This document shows positions 6,495-14,427 of a stretch of DNA of 32,259 bases, one piece after another (positions within the stretch are counted from its first letter, which is position 1; the number at the start of each line of letters is the position of its first letter). Made by a program: the position numbers and the translations under genes. The stretch comes from Streptomyces yangpuensis (GTDB lineage: Bacteria; Actinomycetota; Actinomycetes; Streptomycetales; Streptomycetaceae). The notes under the pieces were generated by a model. That model was given only the letters and a program-made list of their open reading frames with translations. It made no database searches and was not told where the DNA came from. The stretch is from NCBI RefSeq assembly GCF_001005295.1, contig NZ_LBMK01000005.1:218742-251000 (forward strand), in the 5' to 3' direction.

Positions 6495-8193
6495 GACTCC
6501 CCCTGTGTGTGCTGTTGTGGTTCCCGCGGCCGCCGAGGCTGATCGCGCTGTTGGTCACGTCCCCGAAGTGCGCGTTGATGTGGACGTCGGCCCGGCGCGC
6601 GAAGGCCTCGGTGTACCAGCCGTTCTCGTCCAGGACGACGGTAATGCCGGCGACGATCCGGTCCTGAACGGTTTTCAGATACCGGTCGAGGTCCATGAGG
6701 TGGAACAGCGAGCCGTTGTCCTGTGCGGCGAGTTCGCGCACCGAGGCGCGCGGCCCCTCCGGGCGGGCGCCGCCGTGGCCGCCGGAGGCGATCCGCCACC
6801 AGCTCGCGATGCCGCGGCCCAGGGTGACCAGGGACGCCGTGAAGGAGCCGGGTGTGTGCCGCAGGGCCCAGACCGCCTTCCCGAAGCGGCTGTTGTTCAG
6901 GTAGCGGTGGGCGTCCGCGTCCGCGTTGTGGAAGGTGACGTGGACAGGCAGCAGCACGTGCGGCGCCACCTCCACCATCATCATCCCGCCCTGGGTGTGG
7001 ACCCGTACGAAAACGGTGACGACCAGGTTCTCGTCCCAGCCGCCGACGCGGACGCGCAGGAAGTACCGGCGGCGTTCGCCGCCCTCCTCGACGGCGGCCG
7101 CCCGGTGCGCCTCGAAGTCGGCTCGCAGGAGCGGGCCTTCGTCGCGGTGGTCCAGGCCGCCGCCCGGCAGGAACACGCAACTGTCGACGACCAGTTCGCG
7201 CAGGCGGTCCATCACGGCGGCCTCTGCCTGCGGGGACCCGTGCGGCGAGGGCACCCGCAGCCGCTCCAGCAGCGGCAGGATCCCCGCGATGACGCGGTCG
7301 TTGGTGAGCGGCTGCGGTGCGCGGCCGGGTTCGAGGTCCTCGCGGGGGCGCAGCTCGAAGGACACCTGCCAGGGGCGGTAGGACTCGCCGGCCCCGACGA
7401 ACGGGTCGTTGATGTCGTACAGGACCATCGGCGAGTGCTGCTCGTGGAGGATGCGCTGCCGTACGCGGGCGAACCGGACGCCCTGGTCCGCCTCCGCGGG
7501 GTCGGACGCGCGGTGGGCGTACCGGTCCCGGCTCAGGTCTCCGGCGATGGTCCGGGCGACGTGGCCGCGCTGGAGTCCGACCACGGTGACGACCCCGGCG
7601 AAGACGGCGGGCACCCAGCCGAGGACGAACCCGGCCGCCGGTCCGCCGATGCCCCCGGAGAAGAGCAGCCCGCCCAGGGCGAACGGGCCGTCGTCCCCGT
7701 CGCCGAAGGCGCCGAGCAGGGCCAGCCAGATCCCGAGGACGAGGAGCACGATGACGGCCAGGTTCCACCAGGCGTAGATCCGCACGGCGAGGGCCAGCAG
7801 GCGTGGCAGCAGCCCGGACCGGGCCCGGAGCCAGCCCGCGAGGCTCAGCAGCAGGAACGGGACGAGCACCACGGCGAGGGCGCCCCCGGTGAGGAGGGAC
7901 CCCGCGAACCAGGCGCCGAGGATGCCCAGGGCCCAGCCGATTTCGCCGCGGCGGGCGCGGAGGGCGTGGGCGAGGACACGCGAGGCGTCGAAGCCGTAGG
8001 AGGGCGCGACGATCCGCTCCTCGTGGACGTACAGCTCCTCGATGACCCGGTCGCGGTACCCGGCGTCGAGGTAGGTGCCGGCGCACAGGAAGCGGCCGGC
8101 CTCGCTGACCGCCGGGTCGACGGGCGGACGGCCGCCCGGAGGGTCGTGCTGCGGATCGCCTGCGGGCTGACGGGGAATCGGGCTCTCGGTCAC
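6481..8193 (-). CDS. Multi-pass membrane protein with large cytoplasmic domain and C-terminal amyloid-like motif
   Basis: A 570-residue protein I cannot assign to a named family. Residues 1-80 are soluble and include a conserved-looking stretch RFLCAGTYLDAGYRDRVIEELY. Residues about 84-215 hold five or six hydrophobic helices. Residues about 215-535 form a large presumably cytoplasmic domain with RYLNNSRFGKAVWAL and LDENGWYTEAFARRADVHI. The last 30 residues carry the Gly/Asn/Ser motif (542-565: FGD, SAISLGG, then N-x-N and H-x-G) shared with the next protein. Topology suggests a membrane sensor whose tail could template or recruit its partner; that is inference. The GTG start at 8193 lacks a strong ribosome site (GGGCGG only). 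First gene of the three-gene operon. Confidence 0.8.
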   Translation of the reverse strand: MTESPIPRQPAGDPQHDPPGGRPPVDPAVSEAGRFLCAGTYLDAGYRDRVIEELYVHEERIVAPSYGFDASRVLAHALRARRGEIGWALGILGAWFAGSLLTGGALAVVLVPFLLLSLAGWLRARSGLLPRLLALAVRIYAWWNLAVIVLLVLGIWLALLGAFGDGDDGPFALGGLLFSGGIGGPAAGFVLGWVPAVFAGVVTVVGLQRGHVARTIAGDLSRDRYAHRASDPAEADQGVRFARVRQRILHEQHSPMVLYDINDPFVGAGESYRPWQVSFELRPREDLEPGRAPQPLTNDRVIAGILPLLERLRVPSPHGSPQAEAAVMDRLRELVVDSCVFLPGGGLDHRDEGPLLRADFEAHRAAAVEEGGERRRYFLRVRVGGWDENLVVTVFVRVHTQGGMMMVEVAPHVLLPVHVTFHNADADAHRYLNNSRFGKAVWALRHTPGSFTASLVTLGRGIASWWRIASGGHGGARPEGPRASVRELAAQDNGSLFHLMDLDRYLKTVQDRIVAGITVVLDENGWYTEAFARRADVHINAHFGDVTNSAISLGGRGNHNSTHRGSHGNG

Positions 8194-8243
8194 CGCCCGA
8201 CTTTAGATTTCCCCTACACCGTCCGACAGGCGGAATCACGCCA

Positions 8244-8275
8244 AAGCGCCCCGGCCCGTCGGGGCAGGGGCGCTT
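8244..8275 (-). terminator. Hairpin downstream of mdh
   Basis: A 9-bp inverted repeat (AAGCGCCCC against GGGGCGCTT) with a GC-rich loop lies between the mdh stop and the start of the 6481-8193 gene. It has A/T ends but no long U-tract, the usual form of a Streptomyces intrinsic terminator. It should separate mdh from the downstream cassette. Confidence 0.65.
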
Positions 8276-8337
8276 CGGTTCGTCCGGCTTGCCGAGGTCG
8301 CGTCAGGTGTCCGCGGGTCCCGGCGAGCGGTGACGGA

Positions 8338-9327
8338 TCAGATCAGGCCGAGCTCGCGGACCGCGTCGCGCTCCTCCGACAGCTCCTGGACGGAGGCGTC
8401 GATGCGGGTGCGGGAGAACTCGTTGATGTCCAGGCCCTGGACGATCTCGTACTTGCCGTCCTTGCAGGTGACGGGGAAGGAGGAGATCAGACCGGCCGGG
8501 ACGCCGTAGGAGCCGTCCGACGGGATGCCCATGGAGGTCCAGTCGCCCTCGGCGGTGCCGTTGACCCAGGTGTGGACGTGGTCGATGGCGGCGTTGGCGG
8601 CCGAGGCGGCGGAGGAGGCGCCACGGGCGTCGATGATCGCGGCGCCGCGCTTGGCGACGGTCGGGATGAAGGTGTCGGCGAGCCACGCCTGGTCGCTGAC
8701 GACCTCGGCGGCGTTCTTGCCGGCGATCTCCGCGTGGAAGATGTCCGGGTACTGGGTCGCCGAGTGGTTGCCCCAGATCGTCAGGCGCTTGATGTCGGAG
8801 ACGGCGGCACCGGTCTTGGCTGCCAGCTGCGAGATCGCGCGGTTGTGGTCCAGGCGGGTCATCGCGGTGAAGCGCTCGGCCGGTACGTCCGGGGCGGAGG
8901 CCTGCGCGATGAGCGCGTTGGTGTTGGCCGGGTTGCCCACGACGAGGACCTTGATGTCGTCCGCGGCGTGCGCGTTGATGGCCTGGCCCTGCGGCTTGAA
9001 GATGCCGCCGTTGGCGGCGAGCAGGTCGCCGCGCTCCATGCCCGCGGTGCGCGGACGGGCGCCCACGAGGAGCGCGACGTTGGCGCCCTCGAAGCCCTTG
9101 TTCGGGTCGTCGAAGATGTCGATGCCGGCGAGCAGCGGGAAGGCGCAGTCGTCGAGCTCCATGGCGGTGCCCTCGGCCGCCTTCATGCCCTGGGGGATCT
9201 CCAGGAGCCGGAGCTTGACCGGCACGTCCGCGCCGAGCAGGTGACCGGACGCGATACGGAAGAGCAGCGCGTAGCCGATCTGGCCGGCGGCGCCGGTGAC
9301 GGTGACATTCACAGGAGTGCGGGTCAT
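8338..9327 (-). CDS. mdh: Malate dehydrogenase (NAD-dependent)
   Basis: A 329-residue cytosolic enzyme oxidising malate to oxaloacetate in the TCA cycle. Visible motifs: the Rossmann glycine loop VTGAAGQIGYALLFRI, the substrate arginines in ARPRTAGMERGDLL, VVGNPANTNA, the catalytic Asp/Arg region RLDHNRAISQLA, and the catalytic His in IWGNHSATQYPD. The length equals that of typical actinobacterial Mdh. ATG at 9327 is preceded by GGAGAAGG. The gene is monocistronic: a 370-base gap lies upstream and a hairpin downstream. A near-palindrome about 75 bases upstream is a probable operator (separate entry). Confidence 0.97.
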   Translation of the reverse strand: MTRTPVNVTVTGAAGQIGYALLFRIASGHLLGADVPVKLRLLEIPQGMKAAEGTAMELDDCAFPLLAGIDIFDDPNKGFEGANVALLVGARPRTAGMERGDLLAANGGIFKPQGQAINAHAADDIKVLVVGNPANTNALIAQASAPDVPAERFTAMTRLDHNRAISQLAAKTGAAVSDIKRLTIWGNHSATQYPDIFHAEIAGKNAAEVVSDQAWLADTFIPTVAKRGAAIIDARGASSAASAANAAIDHVHTWVNGTAEGDWTSMGIPSDGSYGVPAGLISSFPVTCKDGKYEIVQGLDINEFSRTRIDASVQELSEERDAVRELGLI

Positions 9328-9697
9328 GGCCTTCTCCGTTAGACAGCTGGCGGTGGGGCGTCCCTGCCCCATGTGCTGGAGGACGCCGCTCCCCTGTAAA
9401 TCTTGACGTGAAGAGACATCCGCGGTCAGGCTATCCGACCCGGGCGCGGCCCAACCCCCGGGTCCCTGTGGTGCGTGGCACACGGCTCCGGCGTTTCGAA
9501 GGTCGAGTCGCTTCCCGGACCTGTATTCGACCAGGAAGATCTGCCCGTCCGCCGGCTCCCGGCCGACGTGACGGAGGCGTTGGGCGCGCGGGCGACCGGT
9601 ACGGCGTCGAACCCGGCGAAGGCGTACCCGTACACGTCGGGGGACTCCGCCGGAGCCGCACCGACGGTCCGCGCCGCGCCCGGCGGGCACGGCGCAC
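9328..9697. other. Intergenic region upstream of mdh; no supported gene
   Basis: These 370 bases contain the mdh leader and operator near 9401. The part from about 9480 to 9690 has strongly coding-like GC3 bias in more than one frame. One minus-strand frame reads DVYGYAFAGFDAVPVARAP (about 9560-9640), and a different minus frame continues ADGQIFLVEYRSGKRLDLRN (about 9490-9550). No single frame has a start, ribosome site and a consistent protein. It could be a decayed gene with a frameshift or simply GC-rich DNA. I do not call a gene. Confidence 0.5.
9401..9414. promoter_or_regulatory. Near-palindromic operator upstream of mdh (TamR-type candidate)
   Basis: The sequence TCTTGACGTGAAGA is a 14-bp inverted repeat (TCTT, ACGT, AAGA) with one mismatched pair. 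It lies 74-87 bases upstream of the mdh start. It resembles the TCTTGA-type palindromes I recall for the MarR-family regulator TamR, which controls aconitate-related and other TCA genes in Streptomyces coelicolor. The assignment is by memory of the motif only. Confidence 0.5.
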
Positions 9698-10129
9698 TCA
9701 GCGAACGGTGAAGCGGACCGCGCTCTCCAGGAACGGGACTTCCAGCCACGGCTGTGGTTCCATCACCAGCGCGAGCAGCGTGATCGCCACACCCAGCACC
9801 CCGTAGGTGATCATGTCGGTGAAGCGGGAGCGCACCGCGAGCATCCCCACCGAGGGCAGCACGCGCCGCAGCACCGACGCCGCGATCAGAGCCACGCCGA
9901 TCACCAGACAGCCGACCCGGGCCTGCCCGAGCGCCGTGGTCAGCAGGCCCACCGCGGTCGCGGCGAGCACGCTGAGCATCGGCCACTGACGGGCGGAGGT
10001 GGACACGGCCCCGGGCACGGCGCGGCCGCTCCCCTCGGGGCGTGCCGTGTCCCGCGTGACCGACGGGAAGCGGCGGGACCTGGCCGTGCCGCTCCCGTTC
10101 ACCCGCTCGGCGCCCGGCTCAGTTCGCAC
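9698..10129 (-). CDS. DUF3017 small membrane protein
   Basis: A 143-residue membrane protein with a basic soluble N terminus (about 45 residues) and three hydrophobic helices: WPMLSVLAATAVGLLTTALG, CLVIGVALIAASVL and MITYGVLGVAITLLALVM. It matches the DUF3017 family that sits after folD in Streptomyces; function unknown. The GTG start at 10129 overlaps the folD stop by 11 bases and has GGAG about ten bases upstream, consistent with translational coupling. An internal GTG near 10099 (VNGSG) is an alternative start that would shorten the tail by ten residues. Confidence 0.82.
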   Translation of the reverse strand: MRTEPGAERVNGSGTARSRRFPSVTRDTARPEGSGRAVPGAVSTSARQWPMLSVLAATAVGLLTTALGQARVGCLVIGVALIAASVLRRVLPSVGMLAVRSRFTDMITYGVLGVAITLLALVMEPQPWLEVPFLESAVRFTVR

Positions 10130-10979
10130 TGCCGGTCCGCTCCGCCGCCTCGACGACGTTGACGAGCAGCTGGGCGCGGGTCATCGGGCCGACACCGCCC
10201 GGGTTCGGCGAGATCCACGCGGCCACCTCGGCGACGCCGGGGTGCACATCGCCGACGATCTTGCCGGACTCGTCGCGGCTGACGCCCACGTCGAGCACGG
10301 CCGCGCCGGGCTTCACGTCCTCAGGCTTGACCAGGTGCGGGACGCCGGCCGCGGCGACGATGATGTCGGCCTGGCGCAGCAGCCCGGAGAGGTCGCGCGT
10401 ACCGGTGTGGCACAGCGTCACGGTGGCGTTCTCGGACTTGCGGGTCAGCAGCAGGCCGATGGACCGGCCGACGGTGATCCCGCGGCCGAGGACCACGACG
10501 TGCGCGCCGTTGATCTCGACGTCGTGGTGGCGCAGCAGCTCCACGATCCCGTACGGGGTGCAGGGCAGCGGGCCCGGCTCGTTCAGCACGAGCCGGCCCA
10601 GGGAGGTGGGGTGCAGGCCGTCGGCGTCCTTCAGCGGGTCCATCAGCTCCAGGACCCGGTTGGTGTCGATGCCCTTGGGCAGCGGGAGTTGGACGATGTA
10701 GCCCGTGCACTCCGGGTTGGCGTTGAGCTCCCGCACGACCTCCTCGATGTCCTCCTGGGAGGCCGTCTGGGGCAGTTCGCGCTGGATGGAGGCGATACCG
10801 ACCTCGGCGCAGTCCTTGTGCTTGCCGTTGACGTACCAGCGGCTGCCCGGATCGTCGCCGACCAGCAGGGTGCCGAGGCCGGGGGTGATGCCCCGGGCCT
10901 TCAGGGCCGCCACACGGGCGGTCAGTTCGGACTTGATCGCGGCCGCGGTGGCCTTGCCATCGAGAATCTGGGCGGTCAT
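10119..10979 (-). CDS. folD: Bifunctional methylene-tetrahydrofolate dehydrogenase / methenyl-tetrahydrofolate cyclohydrolase
   Basis: A 286-residue cytosolic enzyme that converts 5,10-methylene-THF (the SHMT product) to 10-formyl-THF, the co-substrate of PurN and PurH encoded nearby. Visible: the catalytic Tyr/Lys motif YVNGKHKDCAEVGI, GYIVQLPLPKGID, the NADP-binding loop GRGITVGRSIGLLL, and the signature PNPGGVGPMTRAQLL. ATG at 10979 (MTAQILDG) is chosen because GGGAGGA precedes it and the family starts there; the frame is open further upstream but without support. Unlike glyA, its leader contains no ZTP riboswitch that I can see. The DUF3017 gene follows with overlap. Confidence 0.97.
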   Translation of the reverse strand: MTAQILDGKATAAAIKSELTARVAALKARGITPGLGTLLVGDDPGSRWYVNGKHKDCAEVGIASIQRELPQTASQEDIEEVVRELNANPECTGYIVQLPLPKGIDTNRVLELMDPLKDADGLHPTSLGRLVLNEPGPLPCTPYGIVELLRHHDVEINGAHVVVLGRGITVGRSIGLLLTRKSENATVTLCHTGTRDLSGLLRQADIIVAAAGVPHLVKPEDVKPGAAVLDVGVSRDESGKIVGDVHPGVAEVAAWISPNPGGVGPMTRAQLLVNVVEAAERTGSAN

Positions 10980-11047
10980 GACCCCATCCTCCCGGATGAG
11001 GTGGCCATGGTTCCAGTCAAGGCGCTCGCAGGACCGCAGGACCATTG

Positions 11048-11064
11048 CACTTGCACAACAAGTG
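11048..11064. promoter_or_regulatory. Inverted repeat between folD and the 11224 gene
   Basis: CACTTG and CAAGTG form a perfect 6-bp dyad with a 5-base spacer, in the intergenic region between the divergent folD and 11224 genes. The position suits an operator, but I recognise no regulator for it. Confidence 0.3.
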
Positions 11065-11223
11065 ACCGGCTGTACGCCAACCGGCTGGACAAGGCGTCAC
11101 CGCTCGGACCACGATGAAACGACTGAAGTACCGCGGGCAGTGCCGGGGGGCGGACCGCACCGTGCAGGATTCCTCCGTGCTCATTGCCGTGCGTCCCCGC
11201 ACTTCCACGGAGGAACACCCCAG

Positions 11224-11886
11224 ATGAGTTTCGGCGACCCGCACAATCCGTACGGACAGCAGCCGCAGGGCCAGCCCGGCTACGGCTACCCGCAGCAGGC
11301 CCCCCAGAGCGTCCCGCCGCAGGGCGGCTACGCGTACCCGCAGCAGGCCCCGCAGGCCTACCCCGGCGGCCCCGCCGGCTACCCGGGCGGCCCGGGCGGC
11401 TACCCCGGCCCCCACATGGAGATGCCCGGCGGCGCGAAGGCGGCCCGGGTCATTCTCTGGATCCTGGGCATCCTCCAGCTGCTGGGCGGCCTGTTCGTCA
11501 TCATCGCCTTCGCGCTGCTCGGCGTTGCGCTCTCCGACTCCGGCAGCTCCTCCGCGAACGAGGCGGGGGCCGCAGCCGGCACCGTGGGTGCGGTCATCGG
11601 CGTCCTGGTCATCGGCCTGTCGCTGTGGCCGATCCTGACCGCGGCCAAGATGGCCAAGGGCGGCAGCGGCGTCCGTGTCTCGGGCATCATCTACGGCTCC
11701 GTCCAGAGCCTGTTCGCCGTCTTCGGCGTGCTCGTCAACCTGATGGCGCTCGGCGCGAGCGAGAACTCCGAGGCCGGCCTCACCGCCATCAGTGTCATCC
11801 CGTCGCTGATCTCCCTGGCCCTGGGCATCACGATCATCGTCGGCCTGGCGAAGGCCGGCGCCTGGTTCAACCGCCCGCGCTACTGA
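11224..11886 (+). CDS. Membrane protein with Gln/Pro/Gly/Tyr-rich N-terminal tail
   Basis: A 220-residue protein. Residues 1-68 are a disordered tail of repeated YPQQAPQ and YPGGP units, common in actinobacterial membrane proteins and presumably cytoplasmic. Residues about 75-210 hold four hydrophobic helices (ARVILWILGILQLLGGLFVII, AAAGTVGAVIGVLVIGLSLW, GIIYGSVQSLFAVFGVLVNLM, ISVIPSLISLALGITIIVGL). No catalytic motif is seen; function unknown. ATG at 11224 follows GGAGGA. Monocistronic, ended by a perfect 22-bp hairpin shared with purH. The repeat-rich tail could be self-associating. Confidence 0.82.
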   Translation: MSFGDPHNPYGQQPQGQPGYGYPQQAPQSVPPQGGYAYPQQAPQAYPGGPAGYPGGPGGYPGPHMEMPGGAKAARVILWILGILQLLGGLFVIIAFALLGVALSDSGSSSANEAGAAAGTVGAVIGVLVIGLSLWPILTAAKMAKGGSGVRVSGIIYGSVQSLFAVFGVLVNLMALGASENSEAGLTAISVIPSLISLALGITIIVGLAKAGAWFNRPRY

Positions 11887-11908
11887 GCGGGCCCGCCGGA
11901 GCCCCGCA

Positions 11909-11956
11909 CACGGCGAAGGCCGCGACCCGCTGCTGCGGGTCGCGGCCTTCGCCGTG
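11909..11956. terminator. Bidirectional terminator hairpin, perfect 22-bp stem
   Basis: Arms 11909-11930 and 11935-11956 are perfect reverse complements around the loop TGCT. It lies between the ends of the 11224 gene (plus) and purH (minus) and should stop transcription in both directions. Confidence 0.9.
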
Positions 11957-11967
11957 ATGGGCCGGAC

Positions 11968-13563
11968 TCAGTGGAAGAAGTGCCGGGTCCCGGTGAAGTA
12001 CATCGTCACGCCCGCCTTCTGCGCGGCCTCGACGACCTGCTCGTCACGGACCGAACCACCCGGCTGGACCACGGCCTTGATGCCCGCGGCCGTCAGGATC
12101 TCCAGCCCGTCCGGGAAGGGGAAGAAGGCGTCGGACGCGGCGTACGCACCCTGCGCCCGCTCGCCGCCGGCCCGCTCGACGGCGAGCTTCGCCGAGTCGA
12201 CACGGTTGACCTGGCCCATGCCGACGCCGACCGAGGCGCCGTCCTTGGCGAGGAGGATCGCGTTCGACTTGACAGCCCGGCAGGCCCGCCAGGCGAAGGC
12301 CAGCTCGGCCAGCTCCGCCGGGGATAGGGCCTCACCGGTGGCGAGGGTCCAGTTGGCCGGGTCGTCGCCTTCGGCCTGGAAGAGGTCGCTCTGCTGGAGC
12401 AGCGCGCCGCCGCTGACGGGCTTCAGGTCACCGGGCTGGTGCGGGGTGCCGTCGACCTTCAGGACGCGGATGTTCTTCTTCCTGGCCAGGATCTCGACCG
12501 CGCCGTCCTCGTAGCCGGGGGCGGCGATGACCTCGGTGAAGATCTCCGCGACCTGCTCGGCGAGCTCGACGGTCACCGGGCGGTTGACGGCGATGACACC
12601 GCCGAAGGCCGACAGCGGGTCGCAGGCGTGCGCCTTGCGGTGGGCGGCGGCGACGTCCGCGCCGACGGCGATGCCGCACGGGTTGGCGTGCTTGATGATC
12701 GCCACGCACGGCTCTTCGTGGTCGTAGGCGGCGCGGCGCGCGGCCTCGGTGTCCACGTAGTTGTTGAAGGACATCTCCTTGCCGTGCAGCTGCTCGGCGT
12801 TGGCGAGCCCGCCGGGCTGCCCGTCGGTGTAGAGCGCGGCGGCCTGGTGCGGGTTCTCGCCGTAGCGCAGGGTGGCCTTGCGCTCCCAGGCGCCGGCGAG
12901 GAACTCGGGCAGCGCGCCCTCCTCGCCCTCCGGGGCGTACGCGTTCGTGAACCAGGAGGCCACGGCCACGTCGTAGGCGGCGGTGTGCTGGAAGGCCTCG
13001 GCCGCCAGCCGCTTGCGCGCGGTGAGGTCGAAGCCGCCGCCCTGGGCTGCGGCGATGACGTCGGCGTACCGCTCGGGGCTGGTGACCACGGCGACCGACG
13101 GGTGGTTCTTGGCGGCGGCGCGGACCATCGACGGACCGCCGATGTCGATCTGCTCGACGCACTCGTCCTCGGTGGCACCCGACTGGACGGTGGCCAGGAA
13201 CGGGTACAGGTTGACGACGACGAGGTCGAAGGGCTCCACACCCAGCTCGGCGAGCTGGTTGCGGTGGTCCTCCAGGCGCAGGTCGGCGAGGATGCCGGCG
13301 TGCACGCGCGGGTGCAGGGTCTTGACCCGGCCGTCCAGGCACTCGGGGAACCCGGTCAGCTCCTCCACCTTGGTGACGGGCACCCCGGCGGCGGCGATCT
13401 TCGAGGCGGTGGAGCCGGTGGAGACGAGCGCTACGCCCGCCCCGTGCAGGCCGCGGGCCAGCTCTTCCAGTCCCGTCTTGTCGTAGACGCTGATGAGCGC
13501 ACGCCGGATCGGCCGCCGGGTCGTGGTCGGGTCGTTGCTCGCTGCGGTGTCTGCGGCGGTCAC
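11968..13563 (-). CDS. purH: AICAR transformylase / IMP cyclohydrolase
   Basis: A 531-residue bifunctional enzyme for the last two steps of IMP synthesis: AICAR (ZMP) is formylated with 10-formyl-THF, then cyclised. The N-terminal MGS-like cyclohydrolase domain (about residues 20-200) starts RRALISVYDKTGLEELARGL. The transformylase domain shows LRYGENPHQAA, KEMSFNNYVD, the catalytic Lys-His in AIIKHANPCGIAVG, and the terminal PGGSVRDEQVVEAA ... GTRHFFH. The GTG start shares four bases with the purN stop (GTGA), so the two genes are translationally coupled. Its substrate ZMP is the ligand class sensed by the riboswitch on glyA in this window. Confidence 0.98.
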   Translation of the reverse strand: MTAADTAASNDPTTTRRPIRRALISVYDKTGLEELARGLHGAGVALVSTGSTASKIAAAGVPVTKVEELTGFPECLDGRVKTLHPRVHAGILADLRLEDHRNQLAELGVEPFDLVVVNLYPFLATVQSGATEDECVEQIDIGGPSMVRAAAKNHPSVAVVTSPERYADVIAAAQGGGFDLTARKRLAAEAFQHTAAYDVAVASWFTNAYAPEGEEGALPEFLAGAWERKATLRYGENPHQAAALYTDGQPGGLANAEQLHGKEMSFNNYVDTEAARRAAYDHEEPCVAIIKHANPCGIAVGADVAAAHRKAHACDPLSAFGGVIAVNRPVTVELAEQVAEIFTEVIAAPGYEDGAVEILARKKNIRVLKVDGTPHQPGDLKPVSGGALLQQSDLFQAEGDDPANWTLATGEALSPAELAELAFAWRACRAVKSNAILLAKDGASVGVGMGQVNRVDSAKLAVERAGGERAQGAYAASDAFFPFPDGLEILTAAGIKAVVQPGGSVRDEQVVEAAQKAGVTMYFTGTRHFFH

Positions 13564-14183
13564 TGGATTGTTACCTTTCGTCCCTCAATGCGGTAGCCGT
13601 GCCGGGCCAGGCGCCCCACGACATCGACGAGCAGCTGTCGCTCGACTTCCTTGATGCGCTCGTGCAGAGCGGCTTCGTCGTCCTCGTCCCGGACCTCGAC
13701 CACACCCTGGGCGATGATCGGACCGGTGTCCACGCCGCTGTCCACGAAGTGGACCGTGCAGCCGGTGACCTTCGCACCGTAGGCGAGCGCGTCCCGTACG
13801 CCGTGCGCGCCGGGGAAGGCGGGGAGGAGGGCGGGGTGGGTGTTGATGAACCGGCCGCCGAAGCGGTCGATGAACTCCTTGCCCACGATCTTCATGAAAC
13901 CGGCCGACACGACGAGGTCGGGCGCGTACGCGTCGGTCGCCGCGGTGAGGGCGGCGTCCCACTCGACACGGCTCCCGTAGTCCTTCACCGGGCAGACGAA
14001 GGTGGGGATCCCGGCCTTCTCCGCCCGCTCCAGGCCGGCGATGTTCGCGCGGTCGGCCCCCACGGCGACGACTTCGGCGCCGAAGCCCTCGGATCCGCCG
14101 GGGTGGGCGTCGATGGCGTCGAGCAGGGCCTGGAGGTTGGTGCCGGAACCGGAGACCAGCACGACCAGGCGGGAGGCGGCCAT
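13560..14183 (-). CDS. purN: Phosphoribosylglycinamide formyltransferase
   Basis: A 207-residue 10-formyl-THF-dependent GAR transformylase of purine synthesis. Visible: the phosphate-binding loop VLVSGSGTNLQALLDAI, the folate/catalytic motif FINTHPALLPAFPGAHGV with the Asn and His residues, and HFVDSGVDTGPIIAQ containing the catalytic Asp. The ATG at 14183 is preceded by GAAAGGG. First gene of the purN-purH operon. The 240-base upstream region holds a repeated octamer (separate entry) and diverges to a membrane-protein gene. Confidence 0.98.
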   Translation of the reverse strand: MAASRLVVLVSGSGTNLQALLDAIDAHPGGSEGFGAEVVAVGADRANIAGLERAEKAGIPTFVCPVKDYGSRVEWDAALTAATDAYAPDLVVSAGFMKIVGKEFIDRFGGRFINTHPALLPAFPGAHGVRDALAYGAKVTGCTVHFVDSGVDTGPIIAQGVVEVRDEDDEAALHERIKEVERQLLVDVVGRLARHGYRIEGRKVTIQ

Positions 14184-14228
14184 GGGAGGCCCTTTCTCGC
14201 GGAATTGCGGTGTTCGTCTTTGTGTGGT

Positions 14229-14271
14229 CATACGAATCTTCGGGGTACCGATATACGGGGAACCATACGAA
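14229..14271. repeat. Direct repeats of CATACGAA in the purN promoter region
   Basis: The octamer CATACGAA occurs at 14229-14236 and 14264-14271 (TTCGTATG in the purN sense), with the AT-rich GATATACGG between. The 35-base distance is close to three to four helical turns. The placement upstream of purN fits a regulator site, but I know no match. Confidence 0.4.
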
Positions 14272-14427
14272 GCCGCCGACCGCCTGCAACGATACCGGCA
14301 CACCGGACAGCCCCCGAGGGACGGGGGGACGGGCGGGCGGTAGCGTCTGGCGTACAAGCCGCAAACTGGCCTCACCTCGCCTCGACGTCCTCGTGACGTC
14401 CATGACACAGGGGAAGTAACACACCCG

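Noticed and set aside
5500..9342. A 3.8-kb open frame on the plus strand, opposite the cassette and mdh
   Set aside because: It runs antisense to four well-supported genes, its translation is Pro/Arg/Gly-rich without any family pattern, and long shadow frames are expected at this GC content.
9475..9711. A 78-residue plus-strand gene upstream of mdh
   Set aside because: It has good GC3 but no ribosome site, overlaps the DUF3017 end and shows no recognisable family; kept only as an observation on the region.
10980..11223. Search for a second ZTP riboswitch before folD
   Set aside because: No ACTGGCG ... GCCTGGGC pair on the minus strand; likewise none before purN (14184-14427).
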